A stretch of DNA of 64,000 bases from assembly GCF_009755225.1 (NCBI RefSeq), contig NZ_WQKZ01000002.1:124001-188000 (forward strand), in the 5' to 3' direction. Positions 1 through 9,250 of the stretch are shown piece after piece. How positions within the stretch are numbered: the stretch's first letter is position 1; each line of letters starts with the position of its first letter. Origin of the DNA: Hymenobacter ginkgonis (lineage in GTDB: Bacteria; Bacteroidota; Bacteroidia; Cytophagales; Hymenobacteraceae). The notes beneath the pieces were generated by a model that saw only the letters and a list, made by a program, of their open reading frames with translations, was not told where the DNA came from and did no database searches. A program made the position numbers and the translations under genes.

Positions 1-1620
1 GACCCCTTGCTGCGCGAGCTACTGGCCGACCAAGCGCCGCTCGATACTCCGCTAGCGCAGCCCCAGCCAACCCCTACCCCCCCAGAAACAGTTGACTGCG
101 TGGTGATTGGCCTGGGGGCGGGGGGCTCACCCCTGTTGGCCCGCTTAGCGCAGGCGGGCCTGAAAGTGGTAGCCTTAGAAGCTGGCCCCTGGCACAACCC
201 CGAAAAGGATTTTGCCACCGACGAAGCTGCCCAGGATTTTCTATTTTGGAATGACGAGCGGCTAGCGGCCGGCAAAGACCCGCTGGCCATGGGTAGAAAC
301 AACTCGGGCACCGGCGTGGGTGGCTCGACGCTGCACTACACGGCCTACACGCCGCGCCCCCTGCCCGACGACCTGCACCTGAAGCGCGACTTCGGGCAGG
401 GTGAGGACTGGCCGCTGACTTACGACGACCTCGCCCCGTACTTTGAAGAGGTAGAGCAGTTTCTGGGCGTGTCGGGCCCTACCCCCTACCCTTGGGGCCC
501 GGCGCGGCCCAAGGGCTATGCCCTACCCCCCTTGCCGCTCAATAGCGCCGCACAACTGATGCTGCGCGGGGCCGAGAAAATAGGTATTCGCACATCGCCC
601 GCCGCTAATGCAGCGCTGTCGGGCCGCTACTACCAAGAGGGGGTAGGCTGGCGCGAGGCGTGCACCAACCGCGGCTTTTGCCAGGCGGGCTGCTCAAACG
701 GCGCCAAGTCTAGCATGGACGTTACGTATATTCCGCTGGCAGTGAAGTACGGAGCTGATATTCGGCCCCATAGCTTCGTGACCGAGATTGAGCGCGATGC
801 CAGGGGTTACGTGGTGGCCGTGGTATACACCCAAAATGGCACGCCGCACCGGCTGCCGTGCCGCAACTTGTTTCTCTGCGGGGGCTCGGTCGAAACACCG
901 CGCTTGCTGCTGCTCAATGAATTGGCCAATACCAGCGGGCAAGTGGGCCGCAACCTAATGGCCCACACGGGCGTGCAGGTGTGGGGCACATTTGCCGACG
1001 AGGTGCGGCCGAACAAGGGCATTCCGGGCGGCCTCATCTCGCAGGATACGCACCGGCCCGCCGACGCCGACTTTGTGGGCGGCTACCTACTGCAAAGCAT
1101 TGGGGTAATGCCCGTTACGTTTGCCGGGCAGGTGGCCCGTGGGCGCAAGCTGTGGGGCCAGCCGCTGCGCGACTACATGCGGCAGTACAACCGCATCGCG
1201 GGTATTAATATCTTGGGCGACTGCTTGCCGCACGCCGATAACTTCTTAGAAATCAGCGACGAGCTAGACGGCCGCCAGTTGCCAAAGCCGCGCCTGCATT
1301 TCACGGCCCAGGAAAACGAGCTGCGCATGAACGCCCACGCTGAGCGCACGATGCGCCGCATCTGGGAGGCCGCCGGGGCTACCGACATCTGGGCGTTTGG
1401 GCGCTACGCACACGTCATTGGCACGGCGCGTATGGGCCTGAGCGGCGACGATGCTGTGGTGGACCGCGACGGCCGCGCCTTCGATGTGCCCAACCTGTAT
1501 ATCTGCGATAATTCGACGTTTCCCAGCGCCCTGAGCGTCAACCCGGCGCTCACCATCATGGCGCTGAGTTTGCGCACGGCCGACAAATTTTTGGAGCGTG
1601 AGCGCCGGCGTGATAAGTAA
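1..1620 (+). CDS. GMC family oxidoreductase (5' end outside window)
   Basis: FAD-dependent glucose-methanol-choline oxidoreductase that probably oxidises an alcohol or sugar. The dinucleotide-binding motif VIGLGAGGS lies near codons 35-43. GTGVGGSTLHY follows the usual GMC signature. The C-terminal block has HVIGTARMG (His at codon 471) and NPALT (Asn at codon 514), the catalytic His/Asn pair of the family. The frame is open to the first base of the window and the Pro-rich stretch before the FAD motif has no ATG, so the true start is almost certainly upstream; a TTG at position 7 is only a formal start. The substrate cannot be read from sequence. In Bacteroidota such proteins often pair with a gluconate-dehydrogenase subunit-3-like gene, which would lie outside the window. 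Confidence 0.9.
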   Translation, partial: DPLLRELLADQAPLDTPLAQPQPTPTPPETVDCVVIGLGAGGSPLLARLAQAGLKVVALEAGPWHNPEKDFATDEAAQDFLFWNDERLAAGKDPLAMGRNNSGTGVGGSTLHYTAYTPRPLPDDLHLKRDFGQGEDWPLTYDDLAPYFEEVEQFLGVSGPTPYPWGPARPKGYALPPLPLNSAAQLMLRGAEKIGIRTSPAANAALSGRYYQEGVGWREACTNRGFCQAGCSNGAKSSMDVTYIPLAVKYGADIRPHSFVTEIERDARGYVVAVVYTQNGTPHRLPCRNLFLCGGSVETPRLLLLNELANTSGQVGRNLMAHTGVQVWGTFADEVRPNKGIPGGLISQDTHRPADADFVGGYLLQSIGVMPVTFAGQVARGRKLWGQPLRDYMRQYNRIAGINILGDCLPHADNFLEISDELDGRQLPKPRLHFTAQENELRMNAHAERTMRRIWEAAGATDIWAFGRYAHVIGTARMGLSGDDAVVDRDGRAFDVPNLYICDNSTFPSALSVNPALTIMALSLRTADKFLERERRRDK

Positions 1621-1633
1621 ATCGGTTGACAAG

Positions 1634-1693
1634 GAGCAGTGAACAGCGAGCTATTGTACAGCTCCTTTCCTAGTTGCTCACTGTTCACTGCTC
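1634..1693. repeat. 18-bp inverted repeat between GMC and GH1 genes
   Basis: The arms at 1634-1651 and 1676-1693 match in 17 of 18 pairs (core GAGCAGTGAACAG) around a 24-nt loop. It follows the GMC stop codon by 13 bases and precedes the GH1 start by 18 bases. There is no T-run, so it looks more like a dispersed GAGCAGTGAACAG-type repeat or an RNA-stabilising hairpin than a simple terminator. Confidence 0.6.
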
Positions 1694-1711
1694 ATTGATA
1701 ACTACTTCTAT

Positions 1712-3046
1712 ATGAAATCCTTTCTCACCAACATTCAGGAGCACTTCGGCGATAAGGGCTACGACGGTGACCAGTTTGGCGGGGCTAGCGGGCACAATGG
1801 CAACGGCCTGCCTACGGGCCTGCCCAACAACTTTATGTTTGCCACTGGTATTGAGTGCAGCTACCCGACCATCGACCAGGGCAAAACCCGCCGCGACCTG
1901 CTGGCCGAGTGCGACCACTACAACCGCTATAAAGAAGACCTAGGCCTTGTCAAAGATATGGGCCTGAAGGTATTGCGCTACGGCCTGCCGTATTACAATA
2001 TTCAGAAAGGCCCTGGCAAGCACGACTGGGAATTTGCGGACTTGGCCATGGCCGAGATAAAACGCCTCGGCATCACCCCGATTCTAGATTTAATGCACTT
2101 TGGCGTGCCCGACTGGCTAGGCAATTTTCAGAACCCCGAACTGCCGGTCTACTTTGCCGAATATTGCGAGGAGGTGGCCAAACGCTACCCCTGGGTGCGC
2201 TACTACACGCCGGTGAACGAGATTTACGTCACGGCGAAGTCGAGCGCTAAGGATGGTCTTTGGAACGAGCAGCTAAAGTCGGACAAAGCCTTCGTAACGG
2301 CGCTCAAGCACACGGTGGCGGCCAGCATTATGGGCACCCAAAAGATTGCCAAGCACCGCCCCGACTGCGTGATTGTACAGAGCGAGTCGGCCGAGTTCAC
2401 GCACGAGCTACGGGCCGAGCATACGGAGGCCGTGCAGCTGCAAAATCGCCTCCGCTTCACCTCCCTTGATTTATTGTACGCCCACCAGCCCGAGGGCGAC
2501 GTCCTCAATTACCTGTACGACAATGGCATGACTCGCAAGGAGTACGACTGGTTTATGGCTGGCGAGCCGCCCGGATACCAGGTGATGGGCAACGACTATT
2601 ACGGCCGCAACGAGAAAATAATGCTGCCTAGCGGTGAGCTCGTCACCAGCATGGATGTGCTGGGTTGGTACAACATCACCCTCGACTACTACCAGCGCTA
2701 TAAAAAGCCAGTGATGCACACCGAAACCAACGTGTTTGAAGCCGACCAAGGCCCTACCTGGCTCTGGAAGCAGTGGGTCAACATCCTGCGTATGCGCAAG
2801 GAAGGCGTGCCGGTGCTGGGCTTCACGTGGTATTCGCTCATCGACCAGCGCGATTGGGACACGGGCTTGGCTCAAAAAAATGGCAACGTCAATGCCTGCG
2901 GGCTATTCGACCTCGACCGTAAGCCGCGCCCGGTGGCCGAGGCCTACAAGCAGCTGCTTCAGGAATATGGCCAAATTACGATTGTGCCCCACGGCGAGCT
3001 CTTTGAAGTAACCGAGCGCCCGGCCACCCTCAAAGTAGAAGTGTAA
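1712..3046 (+). CDS. GH1-like glycoside hydrolase
   Basis: Predicted (beta/alpha)8-barrel glycosidase of the clan that contains family 1 beta-glucosidases. The acid/base motif TPVNE is at residues 166-170 (E170), and the likely nucleophile is E338 in HTETN. Conserved barrel pieces include LRYGLPY (88-94) and a C-terminal block with WYSLIDQRDWDTG and GLFDLDRKPRP. At 444 aa it fits the family. There is no signal peptide, so it should be cytoplasmic. The start is the ATG at 1712, the first in frame. It follows the GMC oxidoreductase by 91 bases and may be co-transcribed with it. Proteins of this type are often annotated simply as family 1 glycosyl hydrolase; the sugar specificity is unknown. Confidence 0.85.
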   Translation: MKSFLTNIQEHFGDKGYDGDQFGGASGHNGNGLPTGLPNNFMFATGIECSYPTIDQGKTRRDLLAECDHYNRYKEDLGLVKDMGLKVLRYGLPYYNIQKGPGKHDWEFADLAMAEIKRLGITPILDLMHFGVPDWLGNFQNPELPVYFAEYCEEVAKRYPWVRYYTPVNEIYVTAKSSAKDGLWNEQLKSDKAFVTALKHTVAASIMGTQKIAKHRPDCVIVQSESAEFTHELRAEHTEAVQLQNRLRFTSLDLLYAHQPEGDVLNYLYDNGMTRKEYDWFMAGEPPGYQVMGNDYYGRNEKIMLPSGELVTSMDVLGWYNITLDYYQRYKKPVMHTETNVFEADQGPTWLWKQWVNILRMRKEGVPVLGFTWYSLIDQRDWDTGLAQKNGNVNACGLFDLDRKPRPVAEAYKQLLQEYGQITIVPHGELFEVTERPATLKVEV

Positions 3047-3067
3047 GTTTATTTTTTGATTACTACT

Positions 3068-3115
3068 GCCAGCCGGCACTCCACTAAAACGTGGAGTTTG
3101 CCCGGCTGGCTTTTT
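3068..3115 (+). terminator. Terminator after GH1 gene
   Basis: Arms GCCAGCCGG (3068-3076) and CCGGCTGGC (3102-3110) enclose a second stem, ACTCCAC/GTGGAGT, and are followed by TTTTT. This is a rho-independent terminator pointing rightward, directly after the glycosidase stop. Confidence 0.85.
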
Positions 3116-3282
3116 AGTTAGGGGCTTATAGCTAGCTGGTTGGCTCCTTTACAGCTGCCTCAGACGGGCGGGGGTAGGGTGCCAGCTAAATTCCCCTCTG
3201 GAACTACTTGCTACCTGCTACACCTTGCGTAACTTGCGAGCATATCTACCCATCTCAGGCCCGCACGTATCGCATTAATTCT

Positions 3283-5847
3283 ATGAAATTTATCGTTCCG
3301 TTGCTGCTGCTCGCCTTTCTGCTGAATGGCCGGCTAACAGTAGCCCAACGTATCGTTCTAAGTGGGCAGGTAGTGGAGGCCGCATCGGGCGAGCCTATTC
3401 CATTTGCATCCATTTTTGTTCCTAAAACCAGCACGGGCATCACGGCCGATGTGGAGGGGAAGTTTAAGATGGCGATAACGGGCTCGCCTGATTCTTTAGC
3501 AGCCTCGTCCTTGGGCTTCATCACGCAGCGCCGGCACCTCAGCAATGCCGCCGTGCAAACCGTTTTATTTCGCCTCAAGAAAGGCGGGGGGGTAGCCCTA
3601 GCCGAAGTAGTGGTGAGTTCGCGGCAGCCCGAAAACCCGGCTTTCCGCATCCTGCGGGAGGTGCAAAAGCACAAGAATGAAAACGAGCGCGCCGCCCTTA
3701 ATTCGGCCGAGTTCGACTCGTATAACCGCATTGAAGTAAGCCTGGCCGACCTGCCCAAGAGCATGGCCAACCGCAAGGTGGTCAAGGACATTCGAGCACT
3801 GGCCGTGCGCCAGGGAGCCGCCGCCGCCGCCGACCCCGATGCCCCCCTACCCCTCTTCGCCTCGGAAGTAGGCTCGAAAGTCTACCAGAAGTACGGCCCG
3901 CCGCTGCGCCGCCGCGAAGATATTCTGCACAAGCAAATGCGCGGGGCGGGCCCCCGCGAAGGCTCGGTGCTTAGCCAGATGCTGGGGTCGAACTTTCAGA
4001 ACTTCGACTTCTACCCTAACTGGCAAAATATTCTGGGTAAAGATTTTATCTCGCCTATTTCAGCGGGCGGGCGCCTTACCTACGACTACGAGCTGCAAGA
4101 TTCGCTGTTTGTGGGCAAGGACTGGTGCTACCGCATTGCCATCAAACCCAAGCGGCCGCACGATTTGGCTTTCACGGGTACCATCTGGATTACGCAGGAC
4201 AAGTATGCGCTGCGGCGCATTGATGTGATAACCAGCGACAAAGCCAACATTAACTTCTTGAGCGACCTGCGGATTTTCCAGGAGCTGACGTCGCCCGCCG
4301 ATGGGCCCGGCCTACCCATCCGCACCCGCCTGGTACTGGGCGTGCGCCCCTACGAGAAGCAGGCCGCCATGCGCGTGCGCTTCACTACCGTCAACTCGGG
4401 CATTGTGCGCAACAAGCCGCACGACGAAAGTGGCTTCTTCGACCTGCCCATCGTGTCGAGTTTGTTGGAGCCCGATGGCAGCAGCAGCAGTTTGCTCAGC
4501 ACGGTATCGCCCGGGCAGCTAGGAGAAGGATATTTCGACAAAAACCGCCCTGATACGCTGAGCCTCAGCGAGCGGCAGACGTTTGCCGTGCTCGATTCGG
4601 CCCGGCAGCTGCCCTCCGTGCGCAGCACCCTGGACTGGGTTGACTTGTTCATCAACGGCTACAAGCACGTGGGCAAGTTCGAGTTTGGCCCCATCATCAA
4701 TACCTACTCGCACAACGACTACGAGGGCAACCGTTTCCGGGTAGGTTTTCGCACTACCCCCAGCATCAGCCGCAACACCGTGACGATGGCCTACCTGGCC
4801 TATGGCACGCGCGATGGCCGCTTTAAATACGGTATCCGGTCGAGCTATATCGCCGACCGCCGGCACTGGCTGGTTTTCACCGGCGAGTATCGGCATGATG
4901 TGGAGCAGGCCGCGCTGCTCGACAACGACTTTCTGGTGGCCGAAAACAACCTGTTTGTGGCGGCTACGCGCTGGGGCAAATTCATCCAGGGCCGGCCCAT
5001 CCTGCGCGATTTAATGGCCCTTTCGGTGCAACGCGACCTCTTCCACGGCTTCACCGAAACCGTGACGGTGCGCGAGCAGAATATCCGCTTTTTAAATGAC
5101 TTCGTGTACGTGCGCGAAAACCGCATCGTGCCTGACCTTACGCTATCTGAAATAGTGTTTGAGTCGCGCTACGCTCCCGACGAGGACTTGGTGCAGAGTG
5201 AAAACCGCCGCCGCGCCATTGGCCTCAAAAAGTGGCCAGTACTGACGTTTCGCTACACTTTGGGTGCTCGCGACTTATTTACCAGCAGTTCGGCTTCGTA
5301 CCAGAAATATAATTTTCTAATCAACCACAGCATTTCGGCTGGGCACTTTGGCCGTCTCAACTACCGCGCCGAGGGCAGCTACACCCCCGACCGCCTCCCG
5401 TCGCTCTTCCTCAAGATTCCGCTCGGCAACCAAACGCCGTTCTACAACGCCAACGCCTTCAACCTGATGAACTACTTCGAGTTCGTGACGGACCGCTCGG
5501 TTTCGTTGCGCCTCGACCATCACTTCGAAGGTATTATTCTGAACGCCATTCCGGCCGTGCGCTCGCTCAACTGGCGCCTGGCAGCCACGGCCAATGCCCT
5601 CTACGGCGGCCTCAGCGCTATGAACCAGCGCCAGCCGCTTGATGCGCAGGGCCGCCCCCAGCCGCCGCTTAATACGTTGGACAAAGTGCCCTACGTGGAG
5701 CTTGGCTACGGCATCGAGAATATCTTCAAATTCGTGCGGGTTGATTTTATTCACCGCCTCACCTACCGCGACGCCCCAAGCAATAGCTCCGGCGAACCGG
5801 CCCCGCGCAACTTTGGTATCAAAGTGGGCGCGCAGTTCCGCCTCTGA
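3283..5847 (+). CDS. DUF5686 outer-membrane protein with CarboxypepD_reg-like N-terminus
   Basis: 854-aa secreted protein. A signal peptide ends at about VAQ (residue 21). A carboxypeptidase-regulatory-like beta-sandwich follows (about 22-110; VVEAASGEPIPFASI, GITADVEGKF). The rest is a long DUF5686 region that is probably an outer-membrane beta-barrel, ending in FGIKVGAQFRL with a terminal aromatic/hydrophobic pattern. An upstream in-frame codon at 3208 would add 25 residues before the signal peptide; the ATG at 3283 is chosen because the signal sequence starts there. Such proteins are common in Bacteroidota and their function is unknown. A terminator precedes it, so it is probably a single-gene unit. 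Confidence 0.85.
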   Translation: MKFIVPLLLLAFLLNGRLTVAQRIVLSGQVVEAASGEPIPFASIFVPKTSTGITADVEGKFKMAITGSPDSLAASSLGFITQRRHLSNAAVQTVLFRLKKGGGVALAEVVVSSRQPENPAFRILREVQKHKNENERAALNSAEFDSYNRIEVSLADLPKSMANRKVVKDIRALAVRQGAAAAADPDAPLPLFASEVGSKVYQKYGPPLRRREDILHKQMRGAGPREGSVLSQMLGSNFQNFDFYPNWQNILGKDFISPISAGGRLTYDYELQDSLFVGKDWCYRIAIKPKRPHDLAFTGTIWITQDKYALRRIDVITSDKANINFLSDLRIFQELTSPADGPGLPIRTRLVLGVRPYEKQAAMRVRFTTVNSGIVRNKPHDESGFFDLPIVSSLLEPDGSSSSLLSTVSPGQLGEGYFDKNRPDTLSLSERQTFAVLDSARQLPSVRSTLDWVDLFINGYKHVGKFEFGPIINTYSHNDYEGNRFRVGFRTTPSISRNTVTMAYLAYGTRDGRFKYGIRSSYIADRRHWLVFTGEYRHDVEQAALLDNDFLVAENNLFVAATRWGKFIQGRPILRDLMALSVQRDLFHGFTETVTVREQNIRFLNDFVYVRENRIVPDLTLSEIVFESRYAPDEDLVQSENRRRAIGLKKWPVLTFRYTLGARDLFTSSSASYQKYNFLINHSISAGHFGRLNYRAEGSYTPDRLPSLFLKIPLGNQTPFYNANAFNLMNYFEFVTDRSVSLRLDHHFEGIILNAIPAVRSLNWRLAATANALYGGLSAMNQRQPLDAQGRPQPPLNTLDKVPYVELGYGIENIFKFVRVDFIHRLTYRDAPSNSSGEPAPRNFGIKVGAQFRL

Positions 5848-5877
5848 TTCGCGGTTAATAACTCGCTGGATTAAGAG

Positions 5878-5941
5878 TTAAAAAGAAGATGGGGGGTAGG
5901 AAGCGGGTTCGCCCACTCCCTACCCCCCATCTTCTTTTTAA
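5878..5941. terminator. Bidirectional terminator made of inverted GGGGTAGG words
   Basis: Perfect 23-bp arms at 5878-5900 and 5919-5941, with A-run and T-run ends, lie between convergent genes ending at 5847 (+) and 5951 (-). The core of each arm is the GGGGGGTAGG word or its complement. Confidence 0.9.
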
Positions 5942-5950
5942 CCTTTAGAA

Positions 5951-7387
5951 CTACTGCTGCTTGGCCAGCCAGAGCGAGGCGTTGAGGTGCAGCGGGGCAT
6001 GGCTGCCAATCTCCGTCCAGCCGGGGTAGAGGGTATCGCCGCTAGCACCGGTGCCATCGTCGGCCGGCGACGAGTCGGTGATGACGAATACGCGGCCCGT
6101 GCCGTAGGTGCTGGTGGCGCACATAGCCTTGGTGGTGCCCTGCGCGGCGCTACCCTGCCAAATAAGCGGCTGCGCTGCCGTGGAGGTGGTTGTAATGGTA
6201 GCGCCGTTGCTGAATTTGAGTTGGGTAACGTTGCCCTGGCTGCCGTGCAATACCACGTTGGTGTTGCTGCTGAGCACGTTGATGCTCGTTTCGGAGATGT
6301 TAGTCAGGTCTATTTTGAAGCCGAACGGATTGGCCTGCACCGAGTTGTTGGTCATCAGGTCGTTCCAGATGGCGGGCGAATCCTGGCCGTCGTTGTTGCG
6401 GTCCGATACGGTATGGTCCGAAATCATGAACAAGCCGCCGCCGTTTTTCACGAAGTTCACGATGGCCGCTTTTTCGGTGGCGGTGAAAAGCGTGTTGGGC
6501 TCATCCACCACAAAAACGTTGTAATTGCTCAGGTCTTGGGGGTTGCTGGCGTTGCCGTAGGTGATGGCCGTGCCCGTAGGCAGCGACTCCACGGTGTTGC
6601 CGAGCTTCACCAAGGCCACGCCCCACGACGAGAGGCCGCCCGTCCAGTAGCCCTCAGTGGTGCTGGCTGTGATGCCGCTTTGGGCGGGGGTAGGGAAGCG
6701 GGCTACCACGCCGTTGTCAGCGTCGGGAATCCAGTCAGCGTTACCGGCGGTTTCGGCGTGGCTGCCGTCAAAAAGAAACTTCTTGCCCGTGGTAGCGGGC
6801 GGCGTGGTGCCGCCGCCGTAGGTCTGCACCGTTAGGTTGTCGAGGTTAAGGCGGTTGGTGGTGCCGTCGGTTTTGCGCACTTGCAGGCGCACGCTACCCG
6901 CTAGGTTCACGGTGAAGCTAGCCGTGGCGAGCGTAGTGCTGCTAGCCGTGATGGTGCTTCCCACTTTGGTGTACGACGAGCCGCCGTTGGTGGAGGCCCA
7001 CAGCTCCCAGGTGGTGGCCGCGTCGGTGCCGTAGCGGGCGTGGGCAATGGTTACTACCCCCGCCCCGCTCGTGAGGCTAAAGTTCATGGTGAGTTTGCCG
7101 CTGTTGCGCAAGCGCGCCGACTGCGCACCCGTTTTCACGTCGGCCGTCGAGTTGCCCAGCAGGGCATCGTCGAACGTCCACGAGCCCGAGCTTAAGGCAA
7201 CGGTAGCACTGGTGTAGGCGGCTTTGGTACCGGTTTCAAAGGTTTCAGGAAAGCCAGTAGCCGCGGCATCCTGCTGGCTGGCAGCTGCCGCCACGGGCTG
7301 GGTAGGCGCTAGCTCCTGCCGGGCGCAGCCGGTAGCAAGCAGGGCCGCCGCGAAAGCAACGGCCAAGGGGCGAAGGAAGTAATTCAT
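5951..7387 (-). CDS. Secreted lipoprotein with DUF4350/GATase-like C-terminus
   Basis: 478-aa lipoprotein: the signal peptide ends in the lipobox ATGC with Cys at residue 21. Residues about 45-190 are a Ser/Thr-rich beta-sandwich (FETGTKAAYT, NLDNLTVQTYGG) like jelly-roll binding modules. After a PP linker comes a globular domain (about 200-478) with KKFLFDGSHAE, VFVVDEP, FVKNGGGLFMISDH and GRVFVITDSSP. This resembles the class I amidotransferase-like or ThuA/DUF4350 Rossmann folds that form part of GldG-like proteins, but no catalytic Cys triad is obvious. It is probably a surface or periplasmic binding protein. A clear promoter lies upstream at 7428-7456. Confidence 0.7.
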   Translation of the reverse strand: MNYFLRPLAVAFAAALLATGCARQELAPTQPVAAAASQQDAAATGFPETFETGTKAAYTSATVALSSGSWTFDDALLGNSTADVKTGAQSARLRNSGKLTMNFSLTSGAGVVTIAHARYGTDAATTWELWASTNGGSSYTKVGSTITASSTTLATASFTVNLAGSVRLQVRKTDGTTNRLNLDNLTVQTYGGGTTPPATTGKKFLFDGSHAETAGNADWIPDADNGVVARFPTPAQSGITASTTEGYWTGGLSSWGVALVKLGNTVESLPTGTAITYGNASNPQDLSNYNVFVVDEPNTLFTATEKAAIVNFVKNGGGLFMISDHTVSDRNNDGQDSPAIWNDLMTNNSVQANPFGFKIDLTNISETSINVLSSNTNVVLHGSQGNVTQLKFSNGATITTTSTAAQPLIWQGSAAQGTTKAMCATSTYGTGRVFVITDSSPADDGTGASGDTLYPGWTEIGSHAPLHLNASLWLAKQQ

Positions 7388-7427
7388 AAAACGGGGGTAG
7401 TAGTGAAAAAGGATAAGCTGACGCTGG

Positions 7428-7456
7428 CAAAGCTACTCTGTTTGGCTAGCTGCCAA
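7428..7456 (-). promoter_or_regulatory. Bacteroidota-type promoter for the 7387 lipoprotein gene
   Basis: On the minus strand, TAGCTTTG (positions 7435 to 7428) fits the -7 consensus TAnnTTTG. TTGG at 7456-7453 fits the -33 element with about 18 bases between them. Transcription would start near 7422, giving a leader of about 35 bases. Confidence 0.6.
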
Positions 7457-7533
7457 TGTAAAAGCCAGGTTACTAATCCTACTACTTCTGCCGCTCCGCT
7501 ACACGTTCGCGTAATACCTGAGGCGTGTTTAAG

Positions 7534-7893
7534 CTAGTTGGCCTGCTGCTCTAGTTGCTGCAACAATTGCTCAAACTGGTCAGAATAGGTATTTATCTGC
7601 CCCATGCCGGTGCGCGCCTCTTCCATTTGCCCGCGTTGGTACTCTTTCACCAGCGCTTGGCCGGTAGCCAGCAGGCGGTTCAGCAGGCTGTCGAGCTCGC
7701 GCACCTGCGGCAGGCTGCCATAGTTAGCCTTGATGGTGGTAGCAAACCACTGCGCCATGGGGTTTTGCCCAGTACCAAAAAACGCCGCATCGGCCGGCCG
7801 CACTCCGTACAGCATCGAGCGTAGCTGCGATTTGAGCAGCACGTGCTTGATGCGGGTTTGCTGGATGTCCAGACGTAAAGAGTTCAGTTCCAC
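7534..7893 (-). CDS. Degenerate CZB-like small protein
   Basis: 119-aa helical protein. IKHVLLKSQLRSMLYG (15-30), NPMAQW (44-49) and LPQVRELDSLLNRLL (61-75) line up with the layout of the CZB (chemoreceptor zinc-binding) domain: an H-x-x-W-K helix, a C-x-x-G-x-W segment and an H-x-x-H helix. Only the first His (H17) is present. The Cys is replaced in the NPMAQW region and the later His pair is missing, so classic zinc binding is unlikely. It lies 65 bases downstream of a two-PAS protein on the same strand and is probably co-expressed with it. The family assignment is by pattern only. Confidence 0.55.
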   Translation of the reverse strand: MELNSLRLDIQQTRIKHVLLKSQLRSMLYGVRPADAAFFGTGQNPMAQWFATTIKANYGSLPQVRELDSLLNRLLATGQALVKEYQRGQMEEARTGMGQINTYSDQFEQLLQQLEQQAN

Positions 7894-7958
7894 TGGGTAA
7901 AAAGCAACTCAAGCGCAGCTGTGGCCGCACATAAGGATAAAAAATGGAGAAGGCACCC

Positions 7959-9056
7959 TTAGCTAGCCGACGGGCGCTTTGCCTCCTGCAAGTGGGCTAG
8001 CGCCTCGTTAATGGCCTGAATCTCGGCGTTGGCCGCCCACACTTCGGTATTGACGGCTAGCAGTTGCTGGTTAAGCTGTTGGAGCTGCTGCTCGCTTTTT
8101 TCTATTTTTTGCCGCGCCACTACCTGCGTCGTCACCTCGTAGGCAAACACCAGAATGCCGTCGATGTCGCCCGCCGTATTGCGCGTGGCTTGGTACACGA
8201 AGTTGTAGTAATTATTGCCCAGCACACCCGCATTTTGATGGTCGAGCTGCACCAGCATCTCGTTGGCGTAGTACGACTTACCGGTTTGGTATACTTCGTC
8301 GAGCAGGGCAAAAATGGGCTGACCAGCCAGTTCCGGCATGGCCTCGCTGATGGGCATACCCAGGATGGGGCGATTGCCCACTAGCTGCTGGTAAAGCGGA
8401 TTTACCAGCCGGAAAATGTGCTGCGGCCCCTCAAAATAGGTAATGAGCGCGGGCGCTTGCATCAGAATATCGTGAAGGCGCTGGCGCTGGTTTTCGGCTT
8501 CGGCCTTGGTTTGCTCCAGCTCTTGGGTGCGGGCAGCCACGCGGGTTTCTAGCTCGCGGTTCAGTTCTTCTACCTTGCGGCGGGCCAGCACCTGCTCGGT
8601 TACCTCGGCTGCAAAAACAAGGACTCCATCGATAGTGCCGTTGTCGTCGCGGCGGGCCTGGTAAGTAAAGTTAAAGTACAGGTCTTCTACCTGCCCATTG
8701 CTGGCGCGGGCCAGCGGCACCAGCAGCTCGCGGCCCTCAAACGTTTCACCCGTGCGGTATACATCACTCAAAATCTGAGGGATAGCCTGGCCTGCTAGCT
8801 CGGGCAGCGCCGCCAGCAGCGGCTTGCCCAGCAAGTGGCGCCCCGGAAACAGCTGCTGGTAAGCGGGGTTAATCAACTCATACACAAAGTCGGCCCCGTC
8901 GAGAATGCAAATGGGCGCCGGGGCTTGTTGAAAAAACCGCTCAATAGTGCCTTGGGCACGCTGCCGCTGCATGTCCTGCGCCGCTACCTGCAGCGTAGCC
9001 GAAACGTCGGTGGAGGGCAGGGGGGTAGGGCCATCTGGCTGCGAAAGCGAGCTCAT
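7959..9056 (-). CDS. Two-PAS-domain protein without output domain
   Basis: 365-aa soluble protein. PAS 1 is at about 40-150 (IERFFQQAPAPICILDG ... DGVLVFAAEVTEQ). A coiled coil follows at about 153-195 (VEELNRELETRVAARTQELE). PAS 2 is at about 195-310 (QRLHDILMQAPALITYFEG ... DGILVFAYEVTTQ). A second coiled coil and helix run to the end (EKSEQQLQQLNQQLLAVN). The two PAS domains are clearly related to each other. The second coiled coil is where a histidine kinase or other output would normally begin, but the gene stops there; no H-box or ATPase motif is present. It probably senses a small ligand or redox state and acts by protein contact, perhaps through the neighbouring CZB-like protein. Confidence 0.8.
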   Translation of the reverse strand: MSSLSQPDGPTPLPSTDVSATLQVAAQDMQRQRAQGTIERFFQQAPAPICILDGADFVYELINPAYQQLFPGRHLLGKPLLAALPELAGQAIPQILSDVYRTGETFEGRELLVPLARASNGQVEDLYFNFTYQARRDDNGTIDGVLVFAAEVTEQVLARRKVEELNRELETRVAARTQELEQTKAEAENQRQRLHDILMQAPALITYFEGPQHIFRLVNPLYQQLVGNRPILGMPISEAMPELAGQPIFALLDEVYQTGKSYYANEMLVQLDHQNAGVLGNNYYNFVYQATRNTAGDIDGILVFAYEVTTQVVARQKIEKSEQQLQQLNQQLLAVNTEVWAANAEIQAINEALAHLQEAKRPSAS

Positions 9057-9201
9057 AAATACTTATAAGTGCGATGAATATAAACTTTATTGGCAAGCCT
9101 AAGATAAGCTGTTGGCTTTACTTAACCAGCATACAATTGCCTAATGCCGCAGTGCGCGAGGACCCGCGTGGATAAGTGCCACGGCGGGCTCCGTAAGCAA
9201 A

Positions 9202-9230
9202 TCCCGGCCCCGCGCTTTGCGGGGCCGGGA
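9202..9230. terminator. GC-rich hairpin downstream of tRNA-Arg
   Basis: Perfect 12-bp arms TCCCGGCCCCGC (9202-9213) and its complement (9219-9230) with a 5-nt loop. It lies 20 bases past the 3' end of the tRNA in the transcription direction and is followed on that strand by a short T-rich stretch. It probably ends the tRNA transcript. Confidence 0.6.
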
Positions 9231-9250
9231 CGCTGCCTTTTATCTACTAG

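Noticed and set aside
3208..3282. N-terminal extension of the DUF5686 gene
   Set aside because: The added 25 residues precede a clear signal peptide and have no family counterpart.
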